A stretch of DNA of 60,131 nt. It comes from Chthonomonas sp. UBA6659. Lineage in GTDB: Bacteria > Armatimonadota > Fimbriimonadia > Fimbriimonadales > Fimbriimonadaceae. Of the stretch, positions 50,679 through 60,131 are shown piece after piece. A program made the position numbers and the translations under genes. Positions within the stretch are counted from its first letter, which is position 1. Each line of letters begins with the position of its first letter. The stretch is from positions 1 through 60,131 of the forward strand of contig DKKT01000014.1 in assembly GCA_002455425.1 (NCBI GenBank), given 5' to 3'. A model generated the notes under the pieces. It saw only the letters and a program-made list of their open reading frames with translations. It did not search any database and was not told where the DNA came from.

Positions 50679-51983
50679 TCAGCCGCCTCGGCGTCGTACA
50701 GAGACTTCCACTTCGGGTTTGGCCTTCGTCTTCTTCTTCGGTTTCTCGGTGGCTTTGGCGGTGGCGGGAGGCTTCTTGGCTGTGGTCGCGGGCCCTGGCT
50801 CCGACTTCGGCGTCGGCTTCGTGGGCGACTTACCTGTGGCCGTCGGCTTGGCCTTCGCCGCTTCCGCCGCGAGCGCCGCTGCCGAGACCTTGGCCGTCGG
50901 CTTACCCGAGGGTGCCGGCTTGGTTGCCGCAGTGGGCTTCGCGGCGGTGACCGCTTTCGACTCGGACGGAACCGGAGGTTCCGGGTTGGGTTCGGCCTTC
51001 CCCGCCCACGTCGCCACCGGTACCCAGCGGCTCGGCTCGAGGAGGCGGGCCCGCGTCGGTGCCGACTTGGGCGACCAGGTCAGAAGTCCGAGCCCCGTCA
51101 TCCGGGCACTCGACTCCGACGGCACTTCGACCATCGCCCCGGTATCGGCGTTGATCAGAGTCGACTGCTTGCCCTCGTCGATGCGCACGACGCCCGGATT
51201 GGCGGCGACGAACGAGACTTTGCCTCGGGTTTCGGCGAACTGCGTGCGGGAACCGCCGGCAACATCGAGCGAGCCCGCGATGACGGTCCCATAGCCGGTC
51301 TTTTCGGCGAAGAGCACTTTGGCGCCATCCTCGCTGATCGTCGCGCCGACGAGATTGGTTCCGTAGGGGGCGAAGAGGGTGGCACTGTCACCCGGGTCGA
51401 AGGAACTGATTCCCCACCGGCCCGTGAGGGTTTGGAAGCAAGCGAGCTTCTTGCCGACGAGCGCGAGGTCGTCGGACACTTCGCCTTTGGCTCGCGTCGT
51501 TCCCGGCATCTTCGCCGCGAACACCGGCTTGGGGTCCGCCGCCGCCGTGTCCACGGAAATCAGGACCTCGAGCCAGGGGCGCCCGTCGCCCTCCTCCCAT
51601 CGAACAAGAAAGTAGACCATGTCGCCCACGAGCTGGGCGCCGGACAGACCGGAGGCTTCTCGCTGGCGAACGCCCTGGTCCAGCTTGTTGATCGTCTCCA
51701 GAATCTGCTCTTTCGAGAGGACCTTGGGCGAGGTCGGAATGAAGGGGAACCGACTGCTGCTCACCTTATCGCCGGTGCGCACGGTGAGGCCCCGGGTATC
51801 CCAAACCATCCATGTGTTCCGGTGCTTGAGCGCGAACACCTCTTTGTGAGCGGCCGGCGGATCGATCAGGACCTTGCGGCGACCTTGAGGGTCACTCATG
51901 AAGAACGCCCCGTCGCGGTAGGTGATGTCGATGCCGCGCGCGGGCGCGAGAAGGAGGGAACAGGCAATTCCAACAGCAATCAT
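50679..51983 (-). CDS. Secreted protein with Lys/Ala/Pro-rich C-terminal tail, function unknown
   Basis: From the ATG at 51983 the product has 434 residues. A short signal peptide (MIAVGIACSLLLAPARG) is followed by about 300 residues with repeated strand patterns (ITYRDGAFFMSD, KVLIDPP, TWMVWDTRGL, GDMVYFLVRWEEG, KVLFAEKTGYGTVIAG) that look like a beta-propeller. From about residue 320 a low-complexity tail made mainly of Ala, Lys, Pro and Thr runs to the end, probably extended and cell-wall or outer-surface exposed. A TATACT at 52018-52023 on this strand may be the -10. The extra 32 codons of the open frame upstream are not used. Confidence 0.65.
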   Translation of the reverse strand: MIAVGIACSLLLAPARGIDITYRDGAFFMSDPQGRRKVLIDPPAAHKEVFALKHRNTWMVWDTRGLTVRTGDKVSSSRFPFIPTSPKVLSKEQILETINKLDQGVRQREASGLSGAQLVGDMVYFLVRWEEGDGRPWLEVLISVDTAAADPKPVFAAKMPGTTRAKGEVSDDLALVGKKLACFQTLTGRWGISSFDPGDSATLFAPYGTNLVGATISEDGAKVLFAEKTGYGTVIAGSLDVAGGSRTQFAETRGKVSFVAANPGVVRIDEGKQSTLINADTGAMVEVPSESSARMTGLGLLTWSPKSAPTRARLLEPSRWVPVATWAGKAEPNPEPPVPSESKAVTAAKPTAATKPAPSGKPTAKVSAAALAAEAAKAKPTATGKSPTKPTPKSEPGPATTAKKPPATAKATEKPKKKTKAKPEVEVSVRRRGG

Positions 51984-52087
51984 GGGTTCCGCCCGGGTCC
52001 GGTGACCCTCTTCGCTGAGTATAGCAGGACCTACGCCTCCGACCCGACGGCGTGAGGGCACGGGGCGCGCCCATGCCAAACTGAAGC

Positions 52088-52594
52088 ATGCCGGAGCAAG
52101 ACCTCAACCTCGACGACGATCCGATGCAGCCGAGGGCCGTGCTGATCGTCAGCGCCCCCGACCTGGATACTGCGAAGCTCACCCTCGACCTGGGCCTTGA
52201 GCCGATTCACACCTGGGCCGAAGGCGATGCCGACTCGGACCTCGAGGACGCCGCCGAGCAGCCGGGATGGGTCTTTGCCCTTGAGCCGGATCAGGTCGAA
52301 CTCGATGCGGAACAACACCTTCTCAACCTGATCGACGTCCTCGAGCCGAAGGGAGATGTCCTTCGGGCCGTCGTCACGGGCGGAGGTCACGCCGTGATCG
52401 ACCTCCAGTGGCTCTGCAACATCGACGGCACCAGCAACCCCGTCCTCCAGCCCGAAACCCTGCGTCGGTTGGGGGCTCTGGGGGTGATGGTGGACCTCTC
52501 GCCGGTTTTCGACAACGACTTCTTTTTCGGCGCCGGGCTCGACGAAGACTGGGAGTTCGACGACGAGGAGAAGCCATCGAACGGGAAGCAATGA
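52088..52594 (+). CDS. DUF4279-like hypothetical protein
   Basis: The 168-residue acidic protein has the outline of DUF4279: VLIVSAPDLDTAKLTLDLGLEPIHTWAEGD near the start, then GWVFAL and EQHLLNLIDVLEP, and near the end LRRLGALGVMVDLSPVF. Its tail is very acidic (AGLDEDWEFDDEEKP). No signal peptide. The match is from general pattern and is tentative. It overlaps the next gene by 4 bases (ATGA). Confidence 0.6.
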   Translation: MPEQDLNLDDDPMQPRAVLIVSAPDLDTAKLTLDLGLEPIHTWAEGDADSDLEDAAEQPGWVFALEPDQVELDAEQHLLNLIDVLEPKGDVLRAVVTGGGHAVIDLQWLCNIDGTSNPVLQPETLRRLGALGVMVDLSPVFDNDFFFGAGLDEDWEFDDEEKPSNGKQ

Positions 52595-53496
52595 ATCCGG
52601 GCCGCATCGTCCTCGCAGGCGGGTCGGGGTTCGTCGGCAAAGGGCTGATGACCGAGTTCCTCGGCGCCGGGCACGAAGTCGTCGTCCTTTCGCGCAGCGG
52701 CTCGCGCGAGAGCGAGGTGCGGTTCGTGGCGTGGGATGGGAAGCGCGTGGGCGCGTGGGCCGAAGAGCTCGAGGGCGCGGCGGCGATCGTCAACCTCGCC
52801 GGACGGTCCGTCGACTGCGTCTGGGACGAGCAAAACCGGCGTGAGATTCGGGATTCGCGGGTCGACGCGACGCGCGCCATCGGTCGGGCCCTCAACGCGT
52901 GCGTCGATCCGCCGCCGGTCTGGATCAACGCCAGTGCGATCGGCTACTACGGCGACACCGGTTCCCATGAAGTGAGCGAAGCATCCCCGGCCGGCTCTGG
53001 CTTCTTGGCCGAAACCTGTCGCGAGTGGGAGGCGGCCGTCGATGAGTTCCCCTCGCCCGTCCGCAAGGTGAGACTGCGGATCGGCGTCGTGCTTGGACGA
53101 GGCAGTGGCATTCTCGAGAAGCTCGGTCGGATGACGCGTCTCTTCCTCGGAGGATCGGCCGGGCGCGGCACCCAGTTCGTGAGCTGGATCCACCTCCGCG
53201 ACCTGTTGCGGCTGACGGAGTGGGCGATCGAGACCCACAATGTGGCCGGCCCGGTGAACGCAACGGCCCCCAACCCGGTCCCGAACGCGGTCCTGATGGC
53301 CGAACTCCGCCGCGCGATGCGCAGACCATGGTCGCCGCCCGCGCCCGCCTTGGCCGTGCGGATCGGAGCGAAACTGATGGGCACCGAGCCGACACTCGCT
53401 CTCGCGAGCCAACGGGTCGTGCCCCAGATCGCCCTGGCCCATGACTTTCCCTTCGAGTTCCCGACCCTTCGCGCCGCGCTGGCAGACCTCGTGTGA
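52591..53496 (+). CDS. TIGR01777-type SDR family epimerase/dehydratase
   Basis: The 301-residue extended SDR protein has the Rossmann loop LAGGSGFVGKGL (about 7-18), then VNLAGRSVDCVWDEQNRREIRDSRV (split: NLAG is the family's second motif), the NASAIGYYGD active-site region with YxxxK-like placement replaced, and GSGFLAETCREWEAA. These match the TIGR01777 (YfcH, SulA-homologue) family, whose substrate is unknown. The start overlaps the upstream stop by 4 bases. ridA follows after 19 bases. Confidence 0.88.
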   Translation: MNPGRIVLAGGSGFVGKGLMTEFLGAGHEVVVLSRSGSRESEVRFVAWDGKRVGAWAEELEGAAAIVNLAGRSVDCVWDEQNRREIRDSRVDATRAIGRALNACVDPPPVWINASAIGYYGDTGSHEVSEASPAGSGFLAETCREWEAAVDEFPSPVRKVRLRIGVVLGRGSGILEKLGRMTRLFLGGSAGRGTQFVSWIHLRDLLRLTEWAIETHNVAGPVNATAPNPVPNAVLMAELRRAMRRPWSPPAPALAVRIGAKLMGTEPTLALASQRVVPQIALAHDFPFEFPTLRAALADLV

Positions 53497-53515
53497 CCGC
53501 GGTAATCTCTCGCCG

Positions 53516-53902
53516 ATGATCAGGCAGACCCACTCGACCGATCGCGCTCCCGGCGCGATCGGGCCCTACAGTCAAGCCATCCGTGCCGCCGGGAACCTCC
53601 TCTTCCTAAGTGGCCAGATCCCGCTCACTCCCACGGGGGAATTGGTCGGCGGGGACGTGAAGACCCAAACCGAACAGGTGATGAAGAACCTGCGAGGCGT
53701 CCTGGAATCCGCAGGTCTGACCTTTGCGAACGTGGTGAAAACGACGATTTTCCTCAGCTCCATGGACCATTTCGCGGCGGTCAACGAGATCTACGGCTCG
53801 CACGTCGGCGATCATCCCCCAGCCCGTTCGACCGTGGCCGTCGCCGGGCTCCCCCGCGGCGTCGACGTCGAAATCGAGATGATCGCCGTGTACGGGGATT
53901 GA
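53516..53902 (+). CDS. ridA: RidA family reactive intermediate deaminase
   Basis: RidA hydrolyses reactive enamine/imine intermediates such as 2-aminoacrylate. The 128-residue protein has GAIGPYSQAIRAAGNLLFLSGQIPL split over the conserved start, and the essential Arg in HPPARSTVAVAGLPRGVDVEIEMIAVY. TAATCT (53503-53508) lies 7 bases before the ATG, so a near-leaderless transcript is possible. It sits between the epimerase and bcp. Confidence 0.95.
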   Translation: MIRQTHSTDRAPGAIGPYSQAIRAAGNLLFLSGQIPLTPTGELVGGDVKTQTEQVMKNLRGVLESAGLTFANVVKTTIFLSSMDHFAAVNEIYGSHVGDHPPARSTVAVAGLPRGVDVEIEMIAVYGD

Positions 53903-53998
53903 TTCGCGCAGGTGCCGACCCGTGTAGGCCCGTCGTTGCCCGCTGCTAACGCCGTGCCCTCAGACGGGGTAGGAACTGCGGGGAGCAGGAGCAAATCG

Positions 53999-54445
53999 AT
54001 GATTGAAGAAGGTCACCCTTTTCCCGCATTCACGCTCGAAGATCAGGACGGCGTCACCCACACGGAAGCCGAGCTCCAGGGCAAGACCGTAGTCGTTTAC
54101 TTCTATCCGAAGGACGACACGTCCGGATGCACGGTGGAGGCGTGCGGCTTCCGCGACGAACTGAGTCAGTTCAAGGGCGTTCCGGTGCTCGGGGTGAGTC
54201 CCGACTCGGCAAAATCGCACCGCAAGTTTGCCGACAAATACCAGCTCAACTTCCCGCTCCTGGCCGATGTCGAGCAGAAGCTTGCGACGGCCTGCGGAAT
54301 CTGGGTCGAAAAGTCCATGTACGGCAAGAAGTACATGGGGATCGAGCGCACGACCTATCTCGTCGACAATGGAACCGTCGTTCGAGTCTGGCGGAAGGTC
54401 AAGCCCGACGGCCATGTGAGCGAGGTCCTCGCGGCCCTCGCCTGA
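53999..54445 (+). CDS. bcp: Thioredoxin-dependent peroxiredoxin (Bcp/PrxQ)
   Basis: This reduces peroxides with electrons from thioredoxin. The 148-residue protein has the peroxidatic Cys in YPKDDTSGCTVEACGFRD with the resolving Cys five residues later, as in PrxQ. It has the common C-terminal pattern TYLVDNGTVVRVWRKVKPDGHVSEV. The usual TPGCT reads TSGCT here, a minor change. An AGCAGGAG run lies before the ATG; the longer frame from 53912 has no conserved residues. Confidence 0.95.
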   Translation: MIEEGHPFPAFTLEDQDGVTHTEAELQGKTVVVYFYPKDDTSGCTVEACGFRDELSQFKGVPVLGVSPDSAKSHRKFADKYQLNFPLLADVEQKLATACGIWVEKSMYGKKYMGIERTTYLVDNGTVVRVWRKVKPDGHVSEVLAALA

Positions 54446-54477
54446 GCCGGTCACAATAGGCAGTCCCCCGCGAACGC

Positions 54478-55131
54478 ATGATCAGCGAACTCATCGAGCC
54501 CCTCAAGCAGTGGGCGGAGCATACGATCGGAAGCCTCGGCTATCCGGGCGTCTTCCTGATGATGATGCTGGACTCGGCGAACATCCCGATCCCGAGCGAG
54601 GTCATCATGCCGTTCGGCGGGATGCTTGCCTCGGAAGGCAAGCTCAATCTCCACGGGGTCGCCATCGCAGGTACCCTCGGCTCGGTGGTGGGCAGCGCGA
54701 TCTCGTACTGGCTTGGAGCGCTGTTCGGCAAGGAGTTCTTCCTGAAGTACGGCAAGTACGTCCTCTTGCGCCCCAAAGAGATCTATCTTGCCGAGCGGTG
54801 GTTCGCGAAGTATGGCTTGAAGGCGACGCTGTACTTCCGTATCGTTCCGATTGCCCGAACGTTCATCTCTCTGCCTGCAGGCATCTACAAATCCCACTTC
54901 GGCATCTTCATGCTCTACAGTCTCATCGGTTCGCTGCCGTGGGCCTATCTTTGGGCATGGATCGGCTTCAAACTTGGACAGAATTGGACGGAAGTGTCCA
55001 ACTACATGCACTGGCTCGACTACATCGTTCTGGCCGGGCTCGCATTCCTCTTGGTCCGCTTCCTCGTCTATCGGTTCCGCAAGCCGAAGGCGGTCGAGGC
55101 TGACGCGGAAGTCCCTGCCGCCGAAGCGTGA
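54478..55131 (+). CDS. DedA family membrane protein
   Basis: DedA/VTT proteins are lipid scramblases or undecaprenyl-phosphate/PE transporters of the inner membrane. The 217-residue protein has the re-entrant loop motif DSANIPIPSEVIMPFGGMLA (about 37-56), GSVVGSAISYWLGALFG, the FRIVPIARTFISLPAGIYK signature with conserved Arg (about 120-138), and a further helix pair. A CACAAT at 54452-54457 may be its -10. The ABC permease gene starts inside its stop (GTGA overlap). Confidence 0.94.
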   Translation: MISELIEPLKQWAEHTIGSLGYPGVFLMMMLDSANIPIPSEVIMPFGGMLASEGKLNLHGVAIAGTLGSVVGSAISYWLGALFGKEFFLKYGKYVLLRPKEIYLAERWFAKYGLKATLYFRIVPIARTFISLPAGIYKSHFGIFMLYSLIGSLPWAYLWAWIGFKLGQNWTEVSNYMHWLDYIVLAGLAFLLVRFLVYRFRKPKAVEADAEVPAAEA

Positions 55132-56327
55132 ACAAATTGAATCTCCTCGCCGCGATCCACAGTCTCGCGGAGCAGCGGGCACGGGCCGTCCTCAGCGCGA
55201 TCGGCATCATGGTCGGCGCGATCGCGATCGTTCTGCTCATCAGCATCGCTCAGGGTGTCCGGAAGGACATCACCCAGCAGGTCAACGACCTCGGCGTGAA
55301 TCTCCTCGTCGTCCTCCCGTTCCGAGTCGAGGAGGGCTCGATGTTCATGCCGAACGCGGCCGGCTTGAGCTACCTCCGGATCGAAGACCTCGAGCGCGTG
55401 CGGAAGATTGCGGGCGTTCGCCGGGCCGCCCCCCTCGTCTTCGTCGGCGGCGGCATTCGGGCCGGGTCGAACCAGAGCCCCCAAACGTTCATCATCGCGG
55501 CAGGTCCTGAGTGGTTCCGCATCCGACCGGTGACCATGCAGGAAGGCCGAGCGTATACCCCGGAGGAAACGGGAAGGGTGGCGGTGATCGGCTCGATCGC
55601 AAAGAAGAACCTGTTCGGCGACGGGTCGGCCGTCGGACGGTCGGTGACGATCAACGGCAAGCAGTACCGCGTGATCGGAGTCACCGAGGACAAGGAGAGC
55701 GAGGGGAGCCTCTTCTCGATGGGCAGTTTCGAGAACATCGCCTACATCCCATACGGGAACTTCCGGGCCGAATCCGATGAGCCACAGCTGCATCGCATCA
55801 TGGTCCAAACCGAACCCGACCGAGAACCGAAAGCCCTACGCCAAGCGGTGGAGTCGGCTCTTGGCGAGCGCCTGGAGCGCGAAACGTACTCGGTCCAAAC
55901 CGTCGATGACCTCCTCAAGCTGGTGTACAAGCTGATGGGGATCTTGACCTGGCTCCTGACCGGCCTGACGTCGATCGCCCTGTTCGTCGGAGGAGTCGGC
56001 ATCATGACGGTGATGCTGATGTCGGTGAACGAGCGCTCAAAGGAAATCGGAATCCGAAAAACGGTCGGCGCACGCCGCCGGGACATCTTCCAGCAGTTTC
56101 TCTGTGAAGCCGTGATCCTCGCCATTGTCGGAGTCGGACTCGGACTTCTTGTAAGCTGGATCGCTTGTGTCGCTCTGTATCTTTGGACGCCGATCAAGCC
56201 TCTCGTCACCACGGATACGGTGCTCCTTTGCCTCGGAGTGAGCATCGGGGTCGGCAGCACGTTCGGACTCCTTCCCGCGGTCAACGCCGCTCGCAAGGAC
56301 CCCGTCGTCGCGATGCGCCACGAATAG
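55128..56327 (+). CDS. ABC transporter permease (MacB/FtsX type)
   Basis: The 399-residue protein has one N-terminal helix (AVLSAIGIMVGAIAIVLLISIAQG), a large periplasmic MacB-PCD domain (about 45-245), and the three-helix FtsX core at the end (SIALFVGGVGIMTVMLMSVNERSKEIGIRKTVGAR). This is the signature of type VII ABC permeases. No ATPase gene is next to it, which is unusual; the partner must be elsewhere. GTG start overlapping dedA by 4 bases. Confidence 0.92.
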   Translation: MNKLNLLAAIHSLAEQRARAVLSAIGIMVGAIAIVLLISIAQGVRKDITQQVNDLGVNLLVVLPFRVEEGSMFMPNAAGLSYLRIEDLERVRKIAGVRRAAPLVFVGGGIRAGSNQSPQTFIIAAGPEWFRIRPVTMQEGRAYTPEETGRVAVIGSIAKKNLFGDGSAVGRSVTINGKQYRVIGVTEDKESEGSLFSMGSFENIAYIPYGNFRAESDEPQLHRIMVQTEPDREPKALRQAVESALGERLERETYSVQTVDDLLKLVYKLMGILTWLLTGLTSIALFVGGVGIMTVMLMSVNERSKEIGIRKTVGARRRDIFQQFLCEAVILAIVGVGLGLLVSWIACVALYLWTPIKPLVTTDTVLLCLGVSIGVGSTFGLLPAVNAARKDPVVAMRHE

Positions 56328-56354
56328 CCGCGCGAGCGGGGACGGCGACGAACA

Positions 56355-57992
56355 TCATTCGTAAAGCACCGGGTTCGAACGCCAGTCCCGATCACGATCG
56401 AATCCGTAAGCCTGGACGCGAGGCCGACGTTCGCGCAGCCGCACCGACTCCCAGCCTAGAAAGTACCCAGAGGAAAGGGGATGCTTGCCCACACATTCGA
56501 GCCGGACGACGTATCGCCCTGGCTCGGGCCAGAAGTCGAGCAGATGCGCCTCGACATCCTCGATCGTGGCACTATAGAGATCGATCGGTGCGCCCAGCTT
56601 CAATCGAATGGGCGTCCCTGAACCCGAGCGAGGTGGAGCGATCAACGTCGCTTGATAGATTCCGAAGTCGTATGATTTGGCCAGTTTCAGCACCAGTCGG
56701 AGCGGCTCGCGCGCGCGGACTTCGATCGGCACTTCGAACCACGCGTTCTCGGCCGTCTTCGGCATGTAGAGGGCCTGGGGGCGCTCGAAAATACCCAGCG
56801 CCTGGGCAACCACGTCTCCTGCGCCATGGGACGGAGCGCCGCGAAAGTCCGCCGCATACGATTTCGCGCGCTCCAAACTCGGCAGGCGACGTTGCGAGCC
56901 CCATGGTGCTCGCGCCGTGAAGGTCGGTGCTCCGGTCTGATACCAGAAGGCGACGCTCGAGTAGTCGTCTTCCCGCTCGTTCCAGCTCATCGACTTCCCA
57001 TCCGGGTTCTCATCGGGGGAAATCCAACCGAAGTGCTCGAACGTCACCTTGATCCCCTTCTCGAACACGATCGGATCTTGGACGTGCCACCGATACGCGC
57101 TGGTGTGGCCGCCGACAATGCCCCATTGATCGAAGTAGGGCACGCCGAAGTAGGGCGTGCTCGTCCTCTTCAATCCCCACGCCGAAAGGAAGTAGTCCTC
57201 GGTTCCCGTGCCCCAGATCGACGGCTTGGCTTCGCCGTCGATGAAGATCTTCTCGTCTCCCTCTCCGAACCACGAGGGGCTGCGTGTGCGCACGCCAAGC
57301 ACGGTGCCGACATAGTGTCCCTTCCCTTTCGTATCGAGCACAACGTAATCCTGGCCCGCTCGGACCGGATACTCCTGGCGGTACTGGGCATAGAAGTACG
57401 GGGTGTCCGAAGGAAGCGAGTCCTTCTCGATCCAGTCGATGTTGTAGTAGAGCAAGTTGATCGGTTTCGTGCCCTGATTCACGATCTCGACCTTCGCCGA
57501 TTTCCGAAACGGCATATGCCAGAAGCAGTTGTAACTGTCCGCATCTTCGACGACGACGGGAGCGCTGATCACTGGACTCCTCCGCCCGAAGCAGTTGGCG
57601 AAGAAATCGCCGACGGGAGCCTCAACTCCGGGTCGACTCGCGCCATCCCACGTGATTCGCAGCAGCATGTCTTGGTGGGTCGCCGATCCCTCCTTCGCCC
57701 ATCCCTGCGGCTCAGGCCCGAGGAACGTCATCCAGATGTGGGTGATGACGCCCGGCCCCTTCGCGTCGAGAAGCAGATGGGTCTTCCCGGGCTGAACACG
57801 GAAGTTGTCGAAGTTGCTTCGCTCCTCAAGGTCGCCTTTCGGGTCCGCGCCGCGATCGTACCTGCCATCCGCGCCTTGTCGAAACGTGGACGTCGCCCGG
57901 CGGCTCCGGCCCGATTGCGGCTGGGCGAGAGCGGCAAGATCATCGACCGGCCGAGCGACGTTCAGAAGGGCGAAACAAAGGAGCCCGTACAT
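56355..57992 (-). CDS. DUF2961/GH172 family glycoside hydrolase-like protein
   Basis: GH172 enzymes include alpha-D-fructofuranosidases and related arabinofuranosidases. The product has 545 residues from the ATG at 57992, with a short hydrophobic N-terminus that could be a signal peptide (MYGLLCFALLNVARP). The family hallmarks are present in order: NFDNF after a Ser/Arg-rich stretch, GVITHIWMTF, VEAPVGDFFANCFG, YYNIDWIEKD, FIDGEAKPSIWGTGTEDYF (near residue 262) and YRWHVQDPIVFEKGIKV. A C-terminal beta-sandwich of about 120 residues (WFEVPIEVRAREPL...) may bind sugars. Single gene between convergent and codirectional neighbours; substrate cannot be told. Confidence 0.87.
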   Translation of the reverse strand: MYGLLCFALLNVARPVDDLAALAQPQSGRSRRATSTFRQGADGRYDRGADPKGDLEERSNFDNFRVQPGKTHLLLDAKGPGVITHIWMTFLGPEPQGWAKEGSATHQDMLLRITWDGASRPGVEAPVGDFFANCFGRRSPVISAPVVVEDADSYNCFWHMPFRKSAKVEIVNQGTKPINLLYYNIDWIEKDSLPSDTPYFYAQYRQEYPVRAGQDYVVLDTKGKGHYVGTVLGVRTRSPSWFGEGDEKIFIDGEAKPSIWGTGTEDYFLSAWGLKRTSTPYFGVPYFDQWGIVGGHTSAYRWHVQDPIVFEKGIKVTFEHFGWISPDENPDGKSMSWNEREDDYSSVAFWYQTGAPTFTARAPWGSQRRLPSLERAKSYAADFRGAPSHGAGDVVAQALGIFERPQALYMPKTAENAWFEVPIEVRAREPLRLVLKLAKSYDFGIYQATLIAPPRSGSGTPIRLKLGAPIDLYSATIEDVEAHLLDFWPEPGRYVVRLECVGKHPLSSGYFLGWESVRLRERRPRVQAYGFDRDRDWRSNPVLYE

Positions 57993-58110
57993 GCCTTCTG
58001 CTTGGACGACCTGATGGCAAACTCCTTCCCGCGGATCAACGAAGACAGGGCCGAATGGCGTCTCCCTGGACCCGCGACTCTTCACCGGGTCCTCAAGGAC
58101 CCCAAAGAAA

Positions 58111-58144
58111 AGAAGCCCAGGCCCCGTTTCGGGCCTGGGCTTCT
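58111..58144 (-). terminator. Rho-independent terminator of fusA
   Basis: A perfect 14-base stem AGAAGCCCAGGCCC/GGGCCTGGGCTTCT with a 6-base loop is followed on the minus strand by TTTCTTT. It lies 11 bases after the fusA stop. Confidence 0.9.
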
Positions 58145-58154
58145 CGCGGCGTCG

Positions 58155-60131
<1,977 letters not shown>

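Noticed and set aside
50700..50990. Repetitive Ala/Lys/Pro/Thr coding region as a mobile or tandem repeat
   Set aside because: The codons vary and there is no fixed period; it is a low-complexity protein tail.
51380..51400. Possible sigma-54 promoter because TGGCAC occurs
   Set aside because: The -12 half (TTGC) is missing at the needed spacing, and the site is inside a coding region.

Overview
This is GC-rich DNA from a diderm (outer-membrane) bacterium. The set of genes for lipid A/KDO and core sugars (lpxB-like, kdsA, kdsD, a family 9 glycosyltransferase), a Thermus-type isocitrate dehydrogenase, sigma-54, a kinase with an unusual glycine loop, and scattered polysaccharide-related proteins (GH172/DUF2961, CBM9-like, DNRLRE, Gfo/Idh/MocA) would fit an Armatimonadota (Fimbriimonadia-like) genome. 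That assignment is inference from gene content, not from a search. Coding density is very high: many genes overlap by 1-4 bases (ATGA, GTGA, TGATG, TAATG) and no gene-free gap exceeds 300 bases. The two largest gaps are 588-865 (23S leader) and 14486-14757 (divergent promoter region).

Layout. 1-587 is the 5' end of a 23S rRNA on the minus strand with its own promoter and boxA, and no 16S upstream. 866-5140 holds an oxidoreductase, a small secreted protein, a thioredoxin-like gene interrupted in frame by TGA, then acpP-fabF. 5244-9938 is a plus-strand block: a secreted protein, polysaccharide deacetylase, tRNA-Ile, a PsbP-like secreted protein, tsaB, murB, tRNA-Pro and a Bax-inhibitor-like membrane protein. 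9988-14485 is mostly minus: fasciclin, a moxR-ubiX-CBM9 run, and a sigma factor with an alkyltransferase-like protein. 14758-16078 is a two-gene isocitrate dehydrogenase locus in which the enzyme's C-terminal domain is a separate upstream gene. 16129-31385 is a long minus block: dnaE, lpxB, an S9 peptidase, two small secreted or anchored proteins, a Ser/Thr kinase, kdsA, dsbD, and yceD-plsX-fabH.

31497-38332 is a three-gene plus-strand operon encoding a large tubulin/FtsZ-like protein, a second protein with a degenerate version of the same N-terminus plus a membrane hairpin, and a four-helix membrane protein. It is the best candidate here for an undescribed system. 38334-43506 (minus) carries a zinc peptidase, ftsH, tilS and ftsY. 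43582-46157 (plus) carries tRNA-His, a GT9 enzyme and rpoN. 46154-51983 (minus) is a run of a secreted protein, kdsD, mtnA, a TlpA-like lipoprotein and a cytochrome b/c fusion. 52088-56327 (plus) has a DUF4279-like protein, an SDR epimerase, ridA, bcp, dedA and an ABC permease. 56355-60131 (minus) has a GH172 protein and the bulk of fusA, cut by the window edge.

Several genes have a TAnAAT/CAnAAT -10 hexamer placed 5-8 bases before the start codon, so leaderless transcripts are likely common in this organism.
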